Of a stretch of DNA of 20,540 nt, positions 7,322 to 15,310 are shown in pieces. The DNA lies in NCBI GenBank assembly GCA_044358815.1, contig JBIKNH010000061.1, positions 1-20,540 of the forward strand, given 5' to 3'. Both the position numbers and the translations under genes were made by a program. The notes beneath the pieces were generated by a model. The model worked only from the letters and a program-made list of their open reading frames with translations, made no database searches and was not told where the DNA came from. The DNA comes from JBAXSK01 sp044358815. Lineage in GTDB: Bacteria; Cyanobacteriota; Cyanobacteriia; Pseudanabaenales; Pseudanabaenaceae. Within the stretch, counting starts at the first letter, position 1; each line of letters starts with the position of its first letter.

Positions 7322-9217
7322 CTAGTTATCCGCTACAAAAGTGTCCTTACTCAGATTTTCAACTAAAGCCTGACTAGGAGTACCGTCCGCCGGATTAACC
7401 GCATAGAAATTCTGGGCACGCACAATGGCATTACGAGTTTCGCCATTGAGGACACCGTTAGCCTGACCATTATAGAAGCCCCGCTTAGCTAACAGCCGCT
7501 GTAACTCCAGCACTTGAGGCTCTCCCCCTGGCGCAACTGCATTAGCCGTATTATTCGCAGTATTGGTGGTGTTAGCTGCTGCAACCACAGGCTTAGTGCT
7601 GGGTTTCGGTTGTGCCGTTGCTGCTGGGGTAGCCGCAGGTTTTGGCTGGGTGGTGGCAGCAGGAGTTGGCGTGACGGGCTTCGCCGCTGGGGCTGAGGTG
7701 GTAGGACGTTGATTAGCTTCTAGGGCAGCGATGGTGTCAGGTCCCGCCGTGCCGTCAGGATTCAAACCATAGGCTTTTTGGGCAGCAATCACCGCATTAC
7801 GGGTGCTAGGACCTGTGACCCCAGTAATTGGTCCATTATAAAAACCGCGATCCGTCAACAGATTTTGCAGATTGGCAATATCTTCATTACTAGTAGGGTT
7901 TGCCGCTGGAGTCGTTGCTGCTGTCGCTGTCGCTGGTTTAGGTTTTGCTGGAGTAACTGCACTGGCGGCATTGTTTTCTAGAGCAGCTAAGGTCAAAGGA
8001 CCCGCCACCCCATCTGCTACTAGACCATATTTCTTTTGGGCGGCGATCACGGCATTGGTGGTGTCTTGCCCCATCACCCCATCGATGGCTCCGGTATAAA
8101 AACCCCGATCACTCAAGAGGGCTTGCAAATCCCGCACATTAGAGTCACCATCATTGCTAGAGCGGGTGTTCGTTGTGTTGGTATTAGTCCGAGTGGTATT
8201 TGAGCCTCGGATTACTGTGGTTTGGTTGTTGGTTTGGGTTGTAGTACCGTTAGTGGTGGTGCTAGAAGTGGTCGAACTGCTAGATGTGGTATTACTTGGA
8301 GCAGCACTATTTTCTAAGGCAGCAATGGTACGGGGACCTGCTACACCATCGGCGGTGAGTCCATAGGCTCTTTGAGCGGCAATCACTGCATCGCGGGTTT
8401 GTCTACCAGAAATGCCATCGACAGTGCCTTTATAAAAGCCCCGTTTAGCCAATAGCTCCTGCAACCGTCGGACATCATTTCGAGCAGCGGTGGTAGTAGT
8501 GGTGGTTGTGGTGCTGCTGTTGGTACTAACTCGCACTGTGCCTGTGCCGCTAGTGCTGCTACCGGATTCTAAAGCCGCTAAGGTTTTTGGACCCGCAACT
8601 CCATCAGCGGTTAAACCATATTTTTTCTGGGCAGCGACTACGGCGGCTCTGGTTCTGGGTCCCATTACGCCATCAATTGCCCCATCATAAAAACCACGAT
8701 CTGTTAGGAGCTTCTGTAAATTGACCACATCAGCGCGACTGGCTTGGGCAATGACAATAGTGCTTTGACTAGCTGTGGCTTGTTGTTCAAGGGCGGCAAT
8801 GGTGGCTGATCCAGCAATGCCGTCAGGGGTTAAACCAAATTTTTGCTGTGCCCGCAGGATGGCATTTTTAGTGGACTTACCCGCCACACCGTCGATAGGT
8901 CCAGGATTAAAGCCACTATTTGCCAAGAGGGTTTGGACATAACGCACATTACTGTTGCTGCTCACCGTAGTGGTACTACTAGAACCATTGCCAGTACTAC
9001 TTGCTGCCATAGTTCCCGAAGCCAATGAAGTCATTGCCCCCGTAGCCACAAGTCCCGCAATCATTGAGGTTGCTACAGCCCGCTGCCAAGTCTGACGCAG
9101 ATTAACCGATGATGGACTAAACCCTGATATAACCGCGTTATCACCGAAGTATGGAGCTAAAGACTCGGCATCCTCAGGGGCGACAAAAACTGTATAGAGG
9201 TAAGAATTGTCTAACAT
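7322..9217 (-). CDS. Membrane-anchored protein with six peptidoglycan-binding domains
   Basis: The 631-residue product has a short N-terminal region, one hydrophobic segment (about 47-69, VATSMIAGLVATGAMTSLAS) and six PG_binding_1 domains at roughly 90-144, 163-217, 248-302, 360-414, 446-500 and 568-622. Each repeats the pattern (L)Q.LL..RGFY.G.(I/V)DG..G..T..A(V/I).AAQ..YGL..DG.AG..T.AALE. The sixth is divergent: its DG is ANG and its C-terminal half is altered. Linkers are low-complexity, Thr/Ser/Asn-rich between domains 2-4 and Ala/Pro/Thr/Lys-rich between 4-6. No catalytic domain is present. The likely role is binding cell-wall peptidoglycan from the membrane or periplasm, possibly as a spacer or scaffold. 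The ATG start is supported by AGGAG 6 bases upstream. A second PG-binding gene lies 81 bases upstream in the same direction. Confidence 0.88.
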   Translation of the reverse strand: MLDNSYLYTVFVAPEDAESLAPYFGDNAVISGFSPSSVNLRQTWQRAVATSMIAGLVATGAMTSLASGTMAASSTGNGSSSTTTVSSNSNVRYVQTLLANSGFNPGPIDGVAGKSTKNAILRAQQKFGLTPDGIAGSATIAALEQQATASQSTIVIAQASRADVVNLQKLLTDRGFYDGAIDGVMGPRTRAAVVAAQKKYGLTADGVAGPKTLAALESGSSTSGTGTVRVSTNSSTTTTTTTTAARNDVRRLQELLAKRGFYKGTVDGISGRQTRDAVIAAQRAYGLTADGVAGPRTIAALENSAAPSNTTSSSSTTSSTTTNGTTTQTNNQTTVIRGSNTTRTNTNTTNTRSSNDGDSNVRDLQALLSDRGFYTGAIDGVMGQDTTNAVIAAQKKYGLVADGVAGPLTLAALENNAASAVTPAKPKPATATAATTPAANPTSNEDIANLQNLLTDRGFYNGPITGVTGPSTRNAVIAAQKAYGLNPDGTAGPDTIAALEANQRPTTSAPAAKPVTPTPAATTQPKPAATPAATAQPKPSTKPVVAAANTTNTANNTANAVAPGGEPQVLELQRLLAKRGFYNGQANGVLNGETRNAIVRAQNFYAVNPADGTPSQALVENLSKDTFVADN

Positions 9218-9230
9218 AAATTTCTCCTTC

Positions 9231-9253
9231 TTGTTGCTTATTTTTGTTGCTTA
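9231..9253. repeat. 10-bp direct repeat in the short spacer between the PG-binding genes
   Basis: TTGTTGCTTA occurs at 9231-9240 and again at 9244-9253, separated by TTT. It sits just upstream of the AAGGAG ribosome binding site of the six-domain gene, so it would lie in its leader. No function is assigned. Confidence 0.4.
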
Positions 9254-9298
9254 GTGATGGTTTAGATTGGTTTGACATGCCATTGACTAAGTAATTGC

Positions 9299-10453
9299 TC
9301 ACCCTGATCGCGGGTTCACCTGCTCATCCAAGACCGTAGCTAACTGTTGATTCCATTCCCCTGTATGGACAAGTCCAAACTGTTTTTGTGCCTGAGAAAT
9401 TGCCTCTTGGGTGGTAGCGTCATAAATGCCATTGACTGCACCATCATAAAAACCTGCCTTTTGCAAAAGAGCCTGTATATAACGCACCTGACGCTGGGGC
9501 GGAATCACCACCACCGCTGGTTTGGTATCATCTTCGGCGGCGGGCGCAAGGTCGGGAGGGGCAGTGGTGGCAACCTCTTCTTGGGGTGGGGTAACGCGGA
9601 TCGGTGGTCCAGGATTAGGTTTTAGTCCAGGCTTAGATTCAGGCTTGGGATTTGGTTTAGTTTGGGGTTTGGCTTGGGGTTTAGTTTGGGTTGGGGCAAT
9701 GGTGGGGGCATCAGGATTAGCCAAATTTTGAGAAGTTTGAGAAGTTTGTCCTGACTCCAGCACGGGAGGTAAACCATGCAAAGCCGCCATAGTTTGCGGT
9801 CCGGCAATGCCATCGATCACCAGATGGACAGGAGCCTGAGACTTAGTATATTCCTGCTGAAACCGTACCGTTGCGGACCAGGTTGCTTCACCATAAATGC
9901 CATCAATGGGAGCGCGGTAGTAGCCTTTACGGGCTAAAAGTTGTTGTGCTTCTAAGACATGGTTAGTACGACAGAGATAAACCGGCGCACAAAAAGCAGA
10001 TGGGGCTAGATTGTTTTGGGTATGGCTGGCTTTGGCATCGCTGGGGGTAAGGGAAAACCAACCAAATAAACTCAAAGTAACTTGTAACAATAATCCTAAG
10101 GGTAAGCTGAGCCACAGACCCAGTAACCACCGTCTGATGCTGTGGTGTGTCCTTGGGGGGGTACTTGTCAGAGGCTGATTTAGTGCATTGAACTTGGTGT
10201 TTGCAAAATGTAACAGTTGACCCGCACTGTGGTCTAATTTTTTATCAGAGCCAGAGCTAGTGATGTGGTTTCCCTTGGGGTAGTTGGTGAATGACTCGGT
10301 ATCAGAGCGATCAGATTGGGCACCATAAGCCATAGGTTGACCGACCGCATCTTGACCGCAGGAACCAGCAGCCACACCGAGCCGTGTCGCTGTTTGCCAT
10401 TGCTCCTGAGCTAGAGCATCATAGATATAGACCGCCAGTTCCATGCCAATCAC
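9299..10453 (-). CDS. Transmembrane protein with two peptidoglycan-binding domains
   Basis: The 384-residue product has about 105 hydrophilic N-terminal residues, one strong transmembrane helix (109-133, WLLGLWLSLPLGLLLQVTLS) and two PG_binding_1 domains: one near 164-226 (LEAQQLLARKGYYRAPIDGIYGEA...DGIAGPQTMAAL) and one near 322-375 (VRYIQALLQKAGFYDGAVNGIY). A Lys/Pro-rich linker with KPxTKPNPKPE-like repeats (about 254-284) separates them, as expected for a wall-spanning spacer. A cytoplasmic N-terminus with an external C-terminus is inferred. The GTG at 10453 is preferred to the ATG at 10444 because AGGA lies 8 bases upstream of the GTG. The gene is paralogous in design to its downstream neighbour and divergent from the caspase-like gene (122 bases apart), so these may be co-regulated envelope proteins. 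Confidence 0.83.
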   Translation of the reverse strand: MIGMELAVYIYDALAQEQWQTATRLGVAAGSCGQDAVGQPMAYGAQSDRSDTESFTNYPKGNHITSSGSDKKLDHSAGQLLHFANTKFNALNQPLTSTPPRTHHSIRRWLLGLWLSLPLGLLLQVTLSLFGWFSLTPSDAKASHTQNNLAPSAFCAPVYLCRTNHVLEAQQLLARKGYYRAPIDGIYGEATWSATVRFQQEYTKSQAPVHLVIDGIAGPQTMAALHGLPPVLESGQTSQTSQNLANPDAPTIAPTQTKPQAKPQTKPNPKPESKPGLKPNPGPPIRVTPPQEEVATTAPPDLAPAAEDDTKPAVVVIPPQRQVRYIQALLQKAGFYDGAVNGIYDATTQEAISQAQKQFGLVHTGEWNQQLATVLDEQVNPRSG

Positions 10454-10575
10454 CAGCCAATTCCTATGTCTATATTCTAGTGATTTTTCCCGACTTATGA
10501 CCAGACAATGGACCTAAAATCACGGACATTTTCCTGCAAAAGCTTACCAATCAATCATCATCATCGGCATTCCAC
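10454..10575. promoter_or_regulatory. Divergent promoter region between PG-binding and pseudo-caspase genes
   Basis: These 122 bases must hold both divergent promoters. TATTCT (10473-10478), read as AGAATA on the minus strand, and ATTCTAGTGATTTTTCCCGACTT are seen, but no convincing -35/-10 pair. GGCATTCCAC is directly repeated at 10565-10574 and 10579-10588, straddling the ATG of the plus-strand gene. Confidence 0.35.
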
Positions 10576-12969
10576 ATGGGCATTCCACGACGGCAATTTT
10601 TGAAGGGCTTATGGCAAAGCTGGCAGGTTGGCGCTTTAGGGCTGTTGGGGACATCACTCTCGTCCCTGAGTAAGCAAGGTGTGCCGGAGGCTTGGGCTGC
10701 TCCTTCTGGTTCCTATGCCCAACGGCTGCCTCAGGGTTTGTCCCAAGGTTTGTCTAAATCCCTGAGGCGATCGCCCGGGCGTAAGTTAGCGCTCCTCATT
10801 GGTGTCAACAATTATGAAAATTCTCCCCTCAAAGGCTGTTTAACGGACATTGCCCTCCAAGAGCAGTTGTTAATTCATCGGTTTGGGTTTGCTGCCTCGG
10901 ATGTACTTACCCTGACCGACGGAGCCGCCACCGCCCGTAATATCGCCCAAGCCGTGACTGAGCATTTGATCGCCCAAGCCTTGCCTGGAGATTTGGTGGT
11001 GTGGCACTTTAGCGGCTATGGCACTCGCTGTAATGGTAAAGATGCTTTATTACCAGTGGATGAGACGGAATTAATCAGCTTAGATTTAGTCAGACATTGG
11101 CTCAAGTCTATTGCTGCCCATCAGGTAATCGGGGTGATTGATGCTGGTTTTTATAGTCCTAGTAACCCAGGGAATGGTTTAGCGGGAACCTCAGGGGCGA
11201 ATGCGATGGGCAATATTGGTCATACTTTGGTCCGCGCCAAACCAAGCCAAAGCTCCATGAAGCTCATGACTGAGGCTCAGCTTAATGACCCAGTACCACG
11301 ATTAAACCTTGGAGGCGAACAACTTGAAGAGTCCCAAGTGTGCTTACTCATGGCAACGGCAGCGGATCAGTTGTGTTTGGATATTAACCCCGCAGGGTTT
11401 AGCTGTGGTGCATTTACCTACGCTCTGACCCAAAGCCTTTGGGAATTAGCAAATCCCATCACTGATCGGCAGTTAGTGGCAGACTTAGCCCAGAGATTGG
11501 CTGAGTCCAGTGATAGTTTGCCTGTGGTGCAATGGTTGGCTGGCTCTAGTCCAATTTCCTCGGAACCGTCGGAACGCTTGTTACCATTTGTACCTCAGGG
11601 GGATGGCGTTGGGGCGGGGGTGATTTTAGGAGATACCAAAAACCGCGATACTTTTGATTTATGGCTGATGGATTTGCCGCCCCATGCTTTGGCAAATTAC
11701 GATAGCGGTTCTATTCTGCGGATTATGACTACTAAACGCACTAATGAAGTCATAGCCCCTGAAGTGGATTGGCTCAATGACTATTGGTTAGGGTTGCAGA
11801 GTCGTCATGGTTTGGTAGGCAAGGTGGAATTGCTGCACCCAGAACCATTGGTTCCTAGAATTGTGTCGGAGAACATATCAGAAATCGCGGCGGGGGATTT
11901 GGTCCACGAACAAATTCGGGTCTTACCGCGCCAAGTTGCCCTCTATGTAGCCCTAGACAATAGCTTAAATAAAATCGAGCGGATCGATGCCACCAGTGCC
12001 CTATCGGCTCAGCCTAATCTTGGTCCCCTATTACAATCCCTCAATACTGGATCAGACCAACCCCCTGACTGTATTTTCAGCTTACAAGCAATTAGTTATG
12101 GCATTTTGGCGCTGAATCGTCAGCCTTTGGTTGGGTCGTTTGGGTCTGTGGGGGAGTCTGTGGGGGTGGCAATCAAACGCTTATCCGCTAGTTTTGCTGA
12201 ACTTCTGGCAGCTAAATTATTACGCTTAACCGAAAATGCCGCTAGTTCGCAAATTTCTGTCCAAGCCAGTCTCTATAGTCTTGGTTCTGATCTAAAGTCT
12301 GAAGCTGCCAAGTCCTTTAAGCCCAATGGTTGGCGACGGTTAATTAGTACCCGTAGTACCCATCAGTTCAGGCAAAAAAGTCTATCTAATCCCCAGCAGC
12401 AAGGGCAAATCTCCATAGACCAAAATCCGATTGATTTGGTTGATCAGATTGATTTGGGGGATCGCCTAGAATGCCGAATCAGTAACGGTGAACCTACGCC
12501 ATTATACGCCGAGTTATTTTATATCGACAGTCGTGGCAGGTTACTCAACCGCACTGGTGCAAATCAGAATCCTAGCTCCAGTTATGAAATCCCCCCCCAT
12601 CAAACCCTGGTTTTACCCCAAGCTTCCCTAACCCAAGCCCCATTTAGTTGGTCCGTCACTGCCCCTAAAGGACGAGTGGAAGTATTGGTCATGATCAGCC
12701 GCGCTCCCTTTGCAAATGGACGTGCGGTTTTGACCAACGACAGCACCAGTGCCAATAACTTAAACAATGCCTTGACTAACACGATTTATCCCCTACGGTT
12801 AGCAGAAGGGGTGTTACTAGATTTACACCAACAAAGCCTAGGGCATCAGGAGCATTTCCCAGAAACCATCCGCAAAACGATTAACAGTTATTTGCCGTCA
12901 GATGATCACCACTGGATTTTAGATATGCATCAATGGGCAACTCTGACCCTTAGTTACTATGTAGCCTGA
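10576..12969 (+). CDS. Pseudo-orthocaspase (caspase fold, inactive dyad) with DUF4384-like C-terminus
   Basis: The 797-residue protein starts with a Tat-type signal (RRQFLK at 5-10, hydrophobic stretch, possible cleavage after EAWA at 41), so export is likely. A caspase-hemoglobinase fold follows: RKLALLIGVNNYENSPLKGCLTD (69-91) and LPGDLVVWHFSGYGTR (136-151). The usual HFSGHG is HFSGYG here, so the catalytic His is Tyr148. The second catalytic site, normally D-(S/C)-C-H-S-G, reads DAGFYS with Gly191 replacing the Cys. Both dyad residues are therefore missing, which predicts no caspase proteolysis. Pseudo-orthocaspases of this kind are known in cyanobacteria. Residues about 620-718 (IDLGDRLECRISN..YAELFYIDSRGRL) resemble DUF4384. 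The middle (about 330-600) is unassigned. Function is probably binding or regulatory, inferred only. It is divergent from the PG-binding genes. Confidence 0.85.
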   Translation: MGIPRRQFLKGLWQSWQVGALGLLGTSLSSLSKQGVPEAWAAPSGSYAQRLPQGLSQGLSKSLRRSPGRKLALLIGVNNYENSPLKGCLTDIALQEQLLIHRFGFAASDVLTLTDGAATARNIAQAVTEHLIAQALPGDLVVWHFSGYGTRCNGKDALLPVDETELISLDLVRHWLKSIAAHQVIGVIDAGFYSPSNPGNGLAGTSGANAMGNIGHTLVRAKPSQSSMKLMTEAQLNDPVPRLNLGGEQLEESQVCLLMATAADQLCLDINPAGFSCGAFTYALTQSLWELANPITDRQLVADLAQRLAESSDSLPVVQWLAGSSPISSEPSERLLPFVPQGDGVGAGVILGDTKNRDTFDLWLMDLPPHALANYDSGSILRIMTTKRTNEVIAPEVDWLNDYWLGLQSRHGLVGKVELLHPEPLVPRIVSENISEIAAGDLVHEQIRVLPRQVALYVALDNSLNKIERIDATSALSAQPNLGPLLQSLNTGSDQPPDCIFSLQAISYGILALNRQPLVGSFGSVGESVGVAIKRLSASFAELLAAKLLRLTENAASSQISVQASLYSLGSDLKSEAAKSFKPNGWRRLISTRSTHQFRQKSLSNPQQQGQISIDQNPIDLVDQIDLGDRLECRISNGEPTPLYAELFYIDSRGRLLNRTGANQNPSSSYEIPPHQTLVLPQASLTQAPFSWSVTAPKGRVEVLVMISRAPFANGRAVLTNDSTSANNLNNALTNTIYPLRLAEGVLLDLHQQSLGHQEHFPETIRKTINSYLPSDDHHWILDMHQWATLTLSYYVA

Positions 12970-13377
12970 TTTTTGTAGGTGGTCCAAGTTGATCTAAAAT
13001 CCCTCTGATTGGAATTTTCTATGGGAAACATCCCCTATGATTACTGAGAACAATTTAATAAGTAATTCTTATCTAATTAATAGGGCAATGATCAAAAACT
13101 CATGAATGTAATCTAGGTAACCTTAGGCTGTAACCCTTTAGTGGCAAAAGATTTACGGTGATTACCACCAAATATTAAAGATTTATTAACGGCGTTATAT
13201 AGAGTCATGGCAATAATCTGTCCAATGACATAATTTACATTGCTGATCAGCATTTTGACCCCACAGACGGTATTATTCGATTAGTTACCCTTATATAAGT
13301 AACATTGCGCATTCATCGCGCTTCAGCTTTTCCAAACCTTTAACTGTTACAGACACAATCACAGAGGTCTATTCTTC
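12970..13377 (+). promoter_or_regulatory. Upstream region of petF
   Basis: This 408-base spacer contains no gene. It likely carries the petF promoter and leader. TTATATAAG at 13291-13299, about 80 bases before the ATG, is a possible -10 region but lacks a good -35. TTGACC at 13255-13260 is a -35-like word without a well-spaced -10. GAGG (13362-13365) precedes the ATG by about 12 bases and can serve as ribosome binding site. The left part may hold the terminator of the pseudo-caspase gene (GGGA-AACA-TCCC near 13023-13034). Confidence 0.4.
13241..13252. promoter_or_regulatory. 12-bp perfect palindrome upstream of petF
   Basis: TGCTGATCAGCA reads identically on both strands and lies 126 bases before the petF ATG, immediately left of the TTGACC -35-like word. 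It could be a dimeric regulator site; no regulator is identified. Confidence 0.35.
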
Positions 13378-13677
13378 ATGGCAACCTACAAAGTTACTTT
13401 TGTTAACACAGCAGAAAACACATCAACCACCCTTGACGTAGCTGACAATGTATTTATTCTTGATGCCGCAGAAGATGCTGGTCTTGACTTGCCCTACTCC
13501 TGTCGTGCAGGCGCTTGCTCTACCTGTGCTGGTAAGATTGTCGCCGGTAGCATTGATCAGTCTGAGCAATCCTTCTTGGATGATGACCAAATCGCGGCTG
13601 GCTATGTGCTGACCTGTGTTGCTTATCCTAAGAGCGACTGTACTGTTGAAACCAACAAAGAAGAAGAGCTATACTAA
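13378..13677 (+). CDS. petF: Plant-type [2Fe-2S] ferredoxin
   Basis: This 99-residue soluble ferredoxin carries electrons from photosystem I to ferredoxin-NADP reductase and other acceptors. The cluster ligands are Cys42, Cys47, Cys50 and Cys80 in PYSCRAGACSTCAGK and YVLTCVAYP, exactly the C-X4-C-X2-C...C spacing of photosynthetic ferredoxins. The acidic surface and the C-terminal KEEELY, used in docking to reductase, are present. Length and start (MATYKVTFVN) are those of the major cyanobacterial PetF, and the start has an AGAGG upstream. It stands alone with long spacers on both sides, in keeping with a strong monocistronic transcript. No odd features. Confidence 0.97.
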   Translation: MATYKVTFVNTAENTSTTLDVADNVFILDAAEDAGLDLPYSCRAGACSTCAGKIVAGSIDQSEQSFLDDDQIAAGYVLTCVAYPKSDCTVETNKEEELY

Positions 13678-13924
13678 ATCCCTTTGCTGAGCCATGAGTT
13701 TGTGGTAATTAGTCAAATAATTAACCGAGTTCTGCTCAAGATTTGGCATTTATCAGGCGGCACCAAGTGTTGTCTTAATCAATCGATACCGTAGTTTGTT
13801 CGCTTAAATGAGTCTTGGTTTAGAGGCTCTAGGTTAGTGATCAGGCTGCGGTATTTGTTTATGGCTAATTTGTCTATGGTTTTTCGGGATTTCTGATCAG
13901 AGTGGGATTGACGGTGCTTCTCAA
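13678..13924. other. Spacer between petF and the TnpB right end
   Basis: No gene or clear terminator is seen. It must contain the petF transcript end and the target-side flank of the TnpB element. Confidence 0.35.
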
Positions 13925-14080
13925 GTTTGACACTCCTCAGCCTGAAGGCATGAGGATTCCTGTTTCAGCGAGACGGCTTATCAGCTAGACTTGCATCTAA
14001 CTGACAGAGGTCGAACTCTCCACAGGCGTTAATTCCCCTATGCCCTAGGGTATTTAGACCACTAGCTAGTATATTCAGAG
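13925..14080 (-). ncRNA. Predicted omega-RNA of TnpB, approximate span
   Basis: In studied TnpB systems the guide RNA comes from the 3' end of tnpB plus the right end, with the guide encoded by host sequence just past the element. By analogy the RNA here would run on the minus strand from within the last codons of tnpB through the 13935-13955 hairpin, with its guide taken from about 13910-13930. The span is inferred, not seen. Confidence 0.4.
13935..13955 (-). repeat. Right-end imperfect hairpin of the TnpB element
   Basis: CCTCA / TGAGG (13935-13939, 13951-13955) and GCCT / AGGC (13940-13943, 13946-13949) pair with a single bulged base at 13950 and a 2-nt loop. Read on the minus strand this is CCTCATGCCTTCAGGCTGAGG, the form seen at right ends of many cyanobacterial IS605-type elements. 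It is expected to be part of the guide RNA scaffold. Confidence 0.7.
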
Positions 14081-15140
14081 CCGCATTATGGTCGCGGTCT
14101 AATACAGTGCCACAATGCCCACAGTAATGTGTTCTCTGACTCAATGTTTTGATTACCTGCTTACCGCAATGTGAGCAGTTCTGACTTGTATATTGGGGCG
14201 GCACTGGCACAGTTACCTTACCAAATACCTTGCCAAAATATTCAACCCATTCCCTAAACATTGACCAGCTTGCATCACTGATGGCCCTAGCTAGTTTGTG
14301 ATTTTTGACCATGTTCCGTACTTGCAAATCTTCATAGGCAATCAGGTCGTTAGACCGAACTACGCACCTTGCAGTCTTAATTGCAAAGTCTTTACGCTGC
14401 CTCGATACTTGCAAATGCTTTCTGGCTAACCGCTTAATTGCTTTACGACGATTAGCCGAACCCTTCTTACGCTTAGAAACTTTGCGGTGTAACTTTTTCA
14501 GTTGACGCTCTGACTTTCTAAGGTATCTAGGATTTTCTACTGTTTGACCATTGCTATCGGTATAGAAATGATTCAAACCAATATCCAAACCGATTGTGGT
14601 TCTAGATGGTTCAACTTCTTCTCTACGCTCTACATCAACACAGAACTGAACATAGTAACCATCAGCACGGCGAACCAGTCTGATGCGCTTAATCTGCTCT
14701 ATCTGATAGAAGTTTAGGTCACGGGAACCGATTAGCTTGAGTCTGCCAATCTTGAAGCCATCAGTCAAAGTTAGATATTTCCGATCCTCAGAAAGCTTCC
14801 ATCCTGATTGTTTGTATTCAACTGAATGACCGCGTTTTTTGAACTTGGGAAAACCTTTCTTACCTGATACTTTCTTTTTGCAGTTCTCAGAGAACCTAGA
14901 TATAGCCGCCCATGCTCTCTCGGCGCTGGCTTGTCTGGCTTGTGAGTTTAACTTTTTGGCAAAATCAAACTCTTTGGCGAGGACAGAGCAGTATTTATTG
15001 AGAGCATACTTATCGCTACCTTCAACATCCATCCATAGCCTTAAAGCTTTGTTACGCACAAACAGTGCGGTACGAATTGCCTCATCAATGAGATTGTACT
15101 GCTCTATTTTGCCTTTTAGCTTTGCTTCAAGTACTAGCAT
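13965..15140 (-). CDS. tnpB: RNA-guided nuclease TnpB (IS605 OrfB family)
   Basis: TnpB is the RNA-guided, RuvC-type endonuclease of IS200/IS605 elements. The 391-residue product is near normal length and looks intact. RuvC residues are visible: Asp186 in TIGLDIGLNHF, Glu270 in IAYEDLQVRNM and the DRDHNAALNI block (Asp348/Asp350). The zinc ribbon is Cys322-X2-Cys325 ... Cys340-X2-Cys343 (NCSHCG..HYCGHCG). The N-terminal half has the usual helix-rich OrfB domain (MLVLEAKLKGKIEQ...). The ATG at 15140 fits the family. No tnpA is present. It sits between petF and an oxidoreductase gene, inserted in non-coding DNA. Activity is plausible because all key residues are present, but not shown. Confidence 0.93.
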   Translation of the reverse strand: MLVLEAKLKGKIEQYNLIDEAIRTALFVRNKALRLWMDVEGSDKYALNKYCSVLAKEFDFAKKLNSQARQASAERAWAAISRFSENCKKKVSGKKGFPKFKKRGHSVEYKQSGWKLSEDRKYLTLTDGFKIGRLKLIGSRDLNFYQIEQIKRIRLVRRADGYYVQFCVDVERREEVEPSRTTIGLDIGLNHFYTDSNGQTVENPRYLRKSERQLKKLHRKVSKRKKGSANRRKAIKRLARKHLQVSRQRKDFAIKTARCVVRSNDLIAYEDLQVRNMVKNHKLARAISDASWSMFREWVEYFGKVFGKVTVPVPPQYTSQNCSHCGKQVIKTLSQRTHYCGHCGTVLDRDHNAALNILASGLNTLGHRGINACGEFDLCQLDASLADKPSR

Positions 15141-15242
15141 GGGTTTGTCGAATCTTATGCTTCACATTGTAGCATATCCTGTCTGTCGTGTTAAGTTGAA
15201 ATACAAAGCTGTCCTAGAAAGATGGGGTTTTAAACCCAGTTT

Positions 15243-15264
15243 TCTGATAATACTTACTATCAGA
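15243..15264. repeat. 7-bp perfect hairpin upstream of the oxidoreductase gene
   Basis: TCTGATA (15243-15249) and TATCAGA (15258-15264) with an 8-nt loop lie about 46 bases before the next gene and just outside the likely left end of the TnpB element. It may be part of the element end or a regulator site. Confidence 0.35.
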
Positions 15265-15310
15265 TTTCAATAATTGTCTTCTAGTAATTTCTAATAGTAG
15301 TGTCTAATCC

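Larger units (their letters stand above)
13910..15240 (-). mobile_element. Solo TnpB element (IS200/IS605, IS1341-type), approximate ends
   Basis: A tnpB gene without tnpA is followed on its 3' side by a typical right-end hairpin at 13935-13955. The right boundary should lie just past it, near 13925-13930. The left boundary is not defined; the sequence between 15141 and about 15240 upstream of tnpB contains a small inverted repeat (GGGTTT-T-AAACCC, 15225-15237) that may be the left-end structure. Without tnpA, movement would need a tnpA in trans. Confidence 0.6.

Noticed and set aside
8154..8690. Val/Leu-rich plus-strand frames opposite the six-domain PG-binding gene
   Set aside because: They are antisense to the Thr/Ser/Asn linkers (ACT/ACC read as AGT/GGT/GTG) and would look hydrophobic by chance.
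13090..13200. Possible tRNA or small RNA between the pseudo-caspase gene and petF
   Set aside because: No cloverleaf, GGTTCGA-type T loop or CCA end was found.
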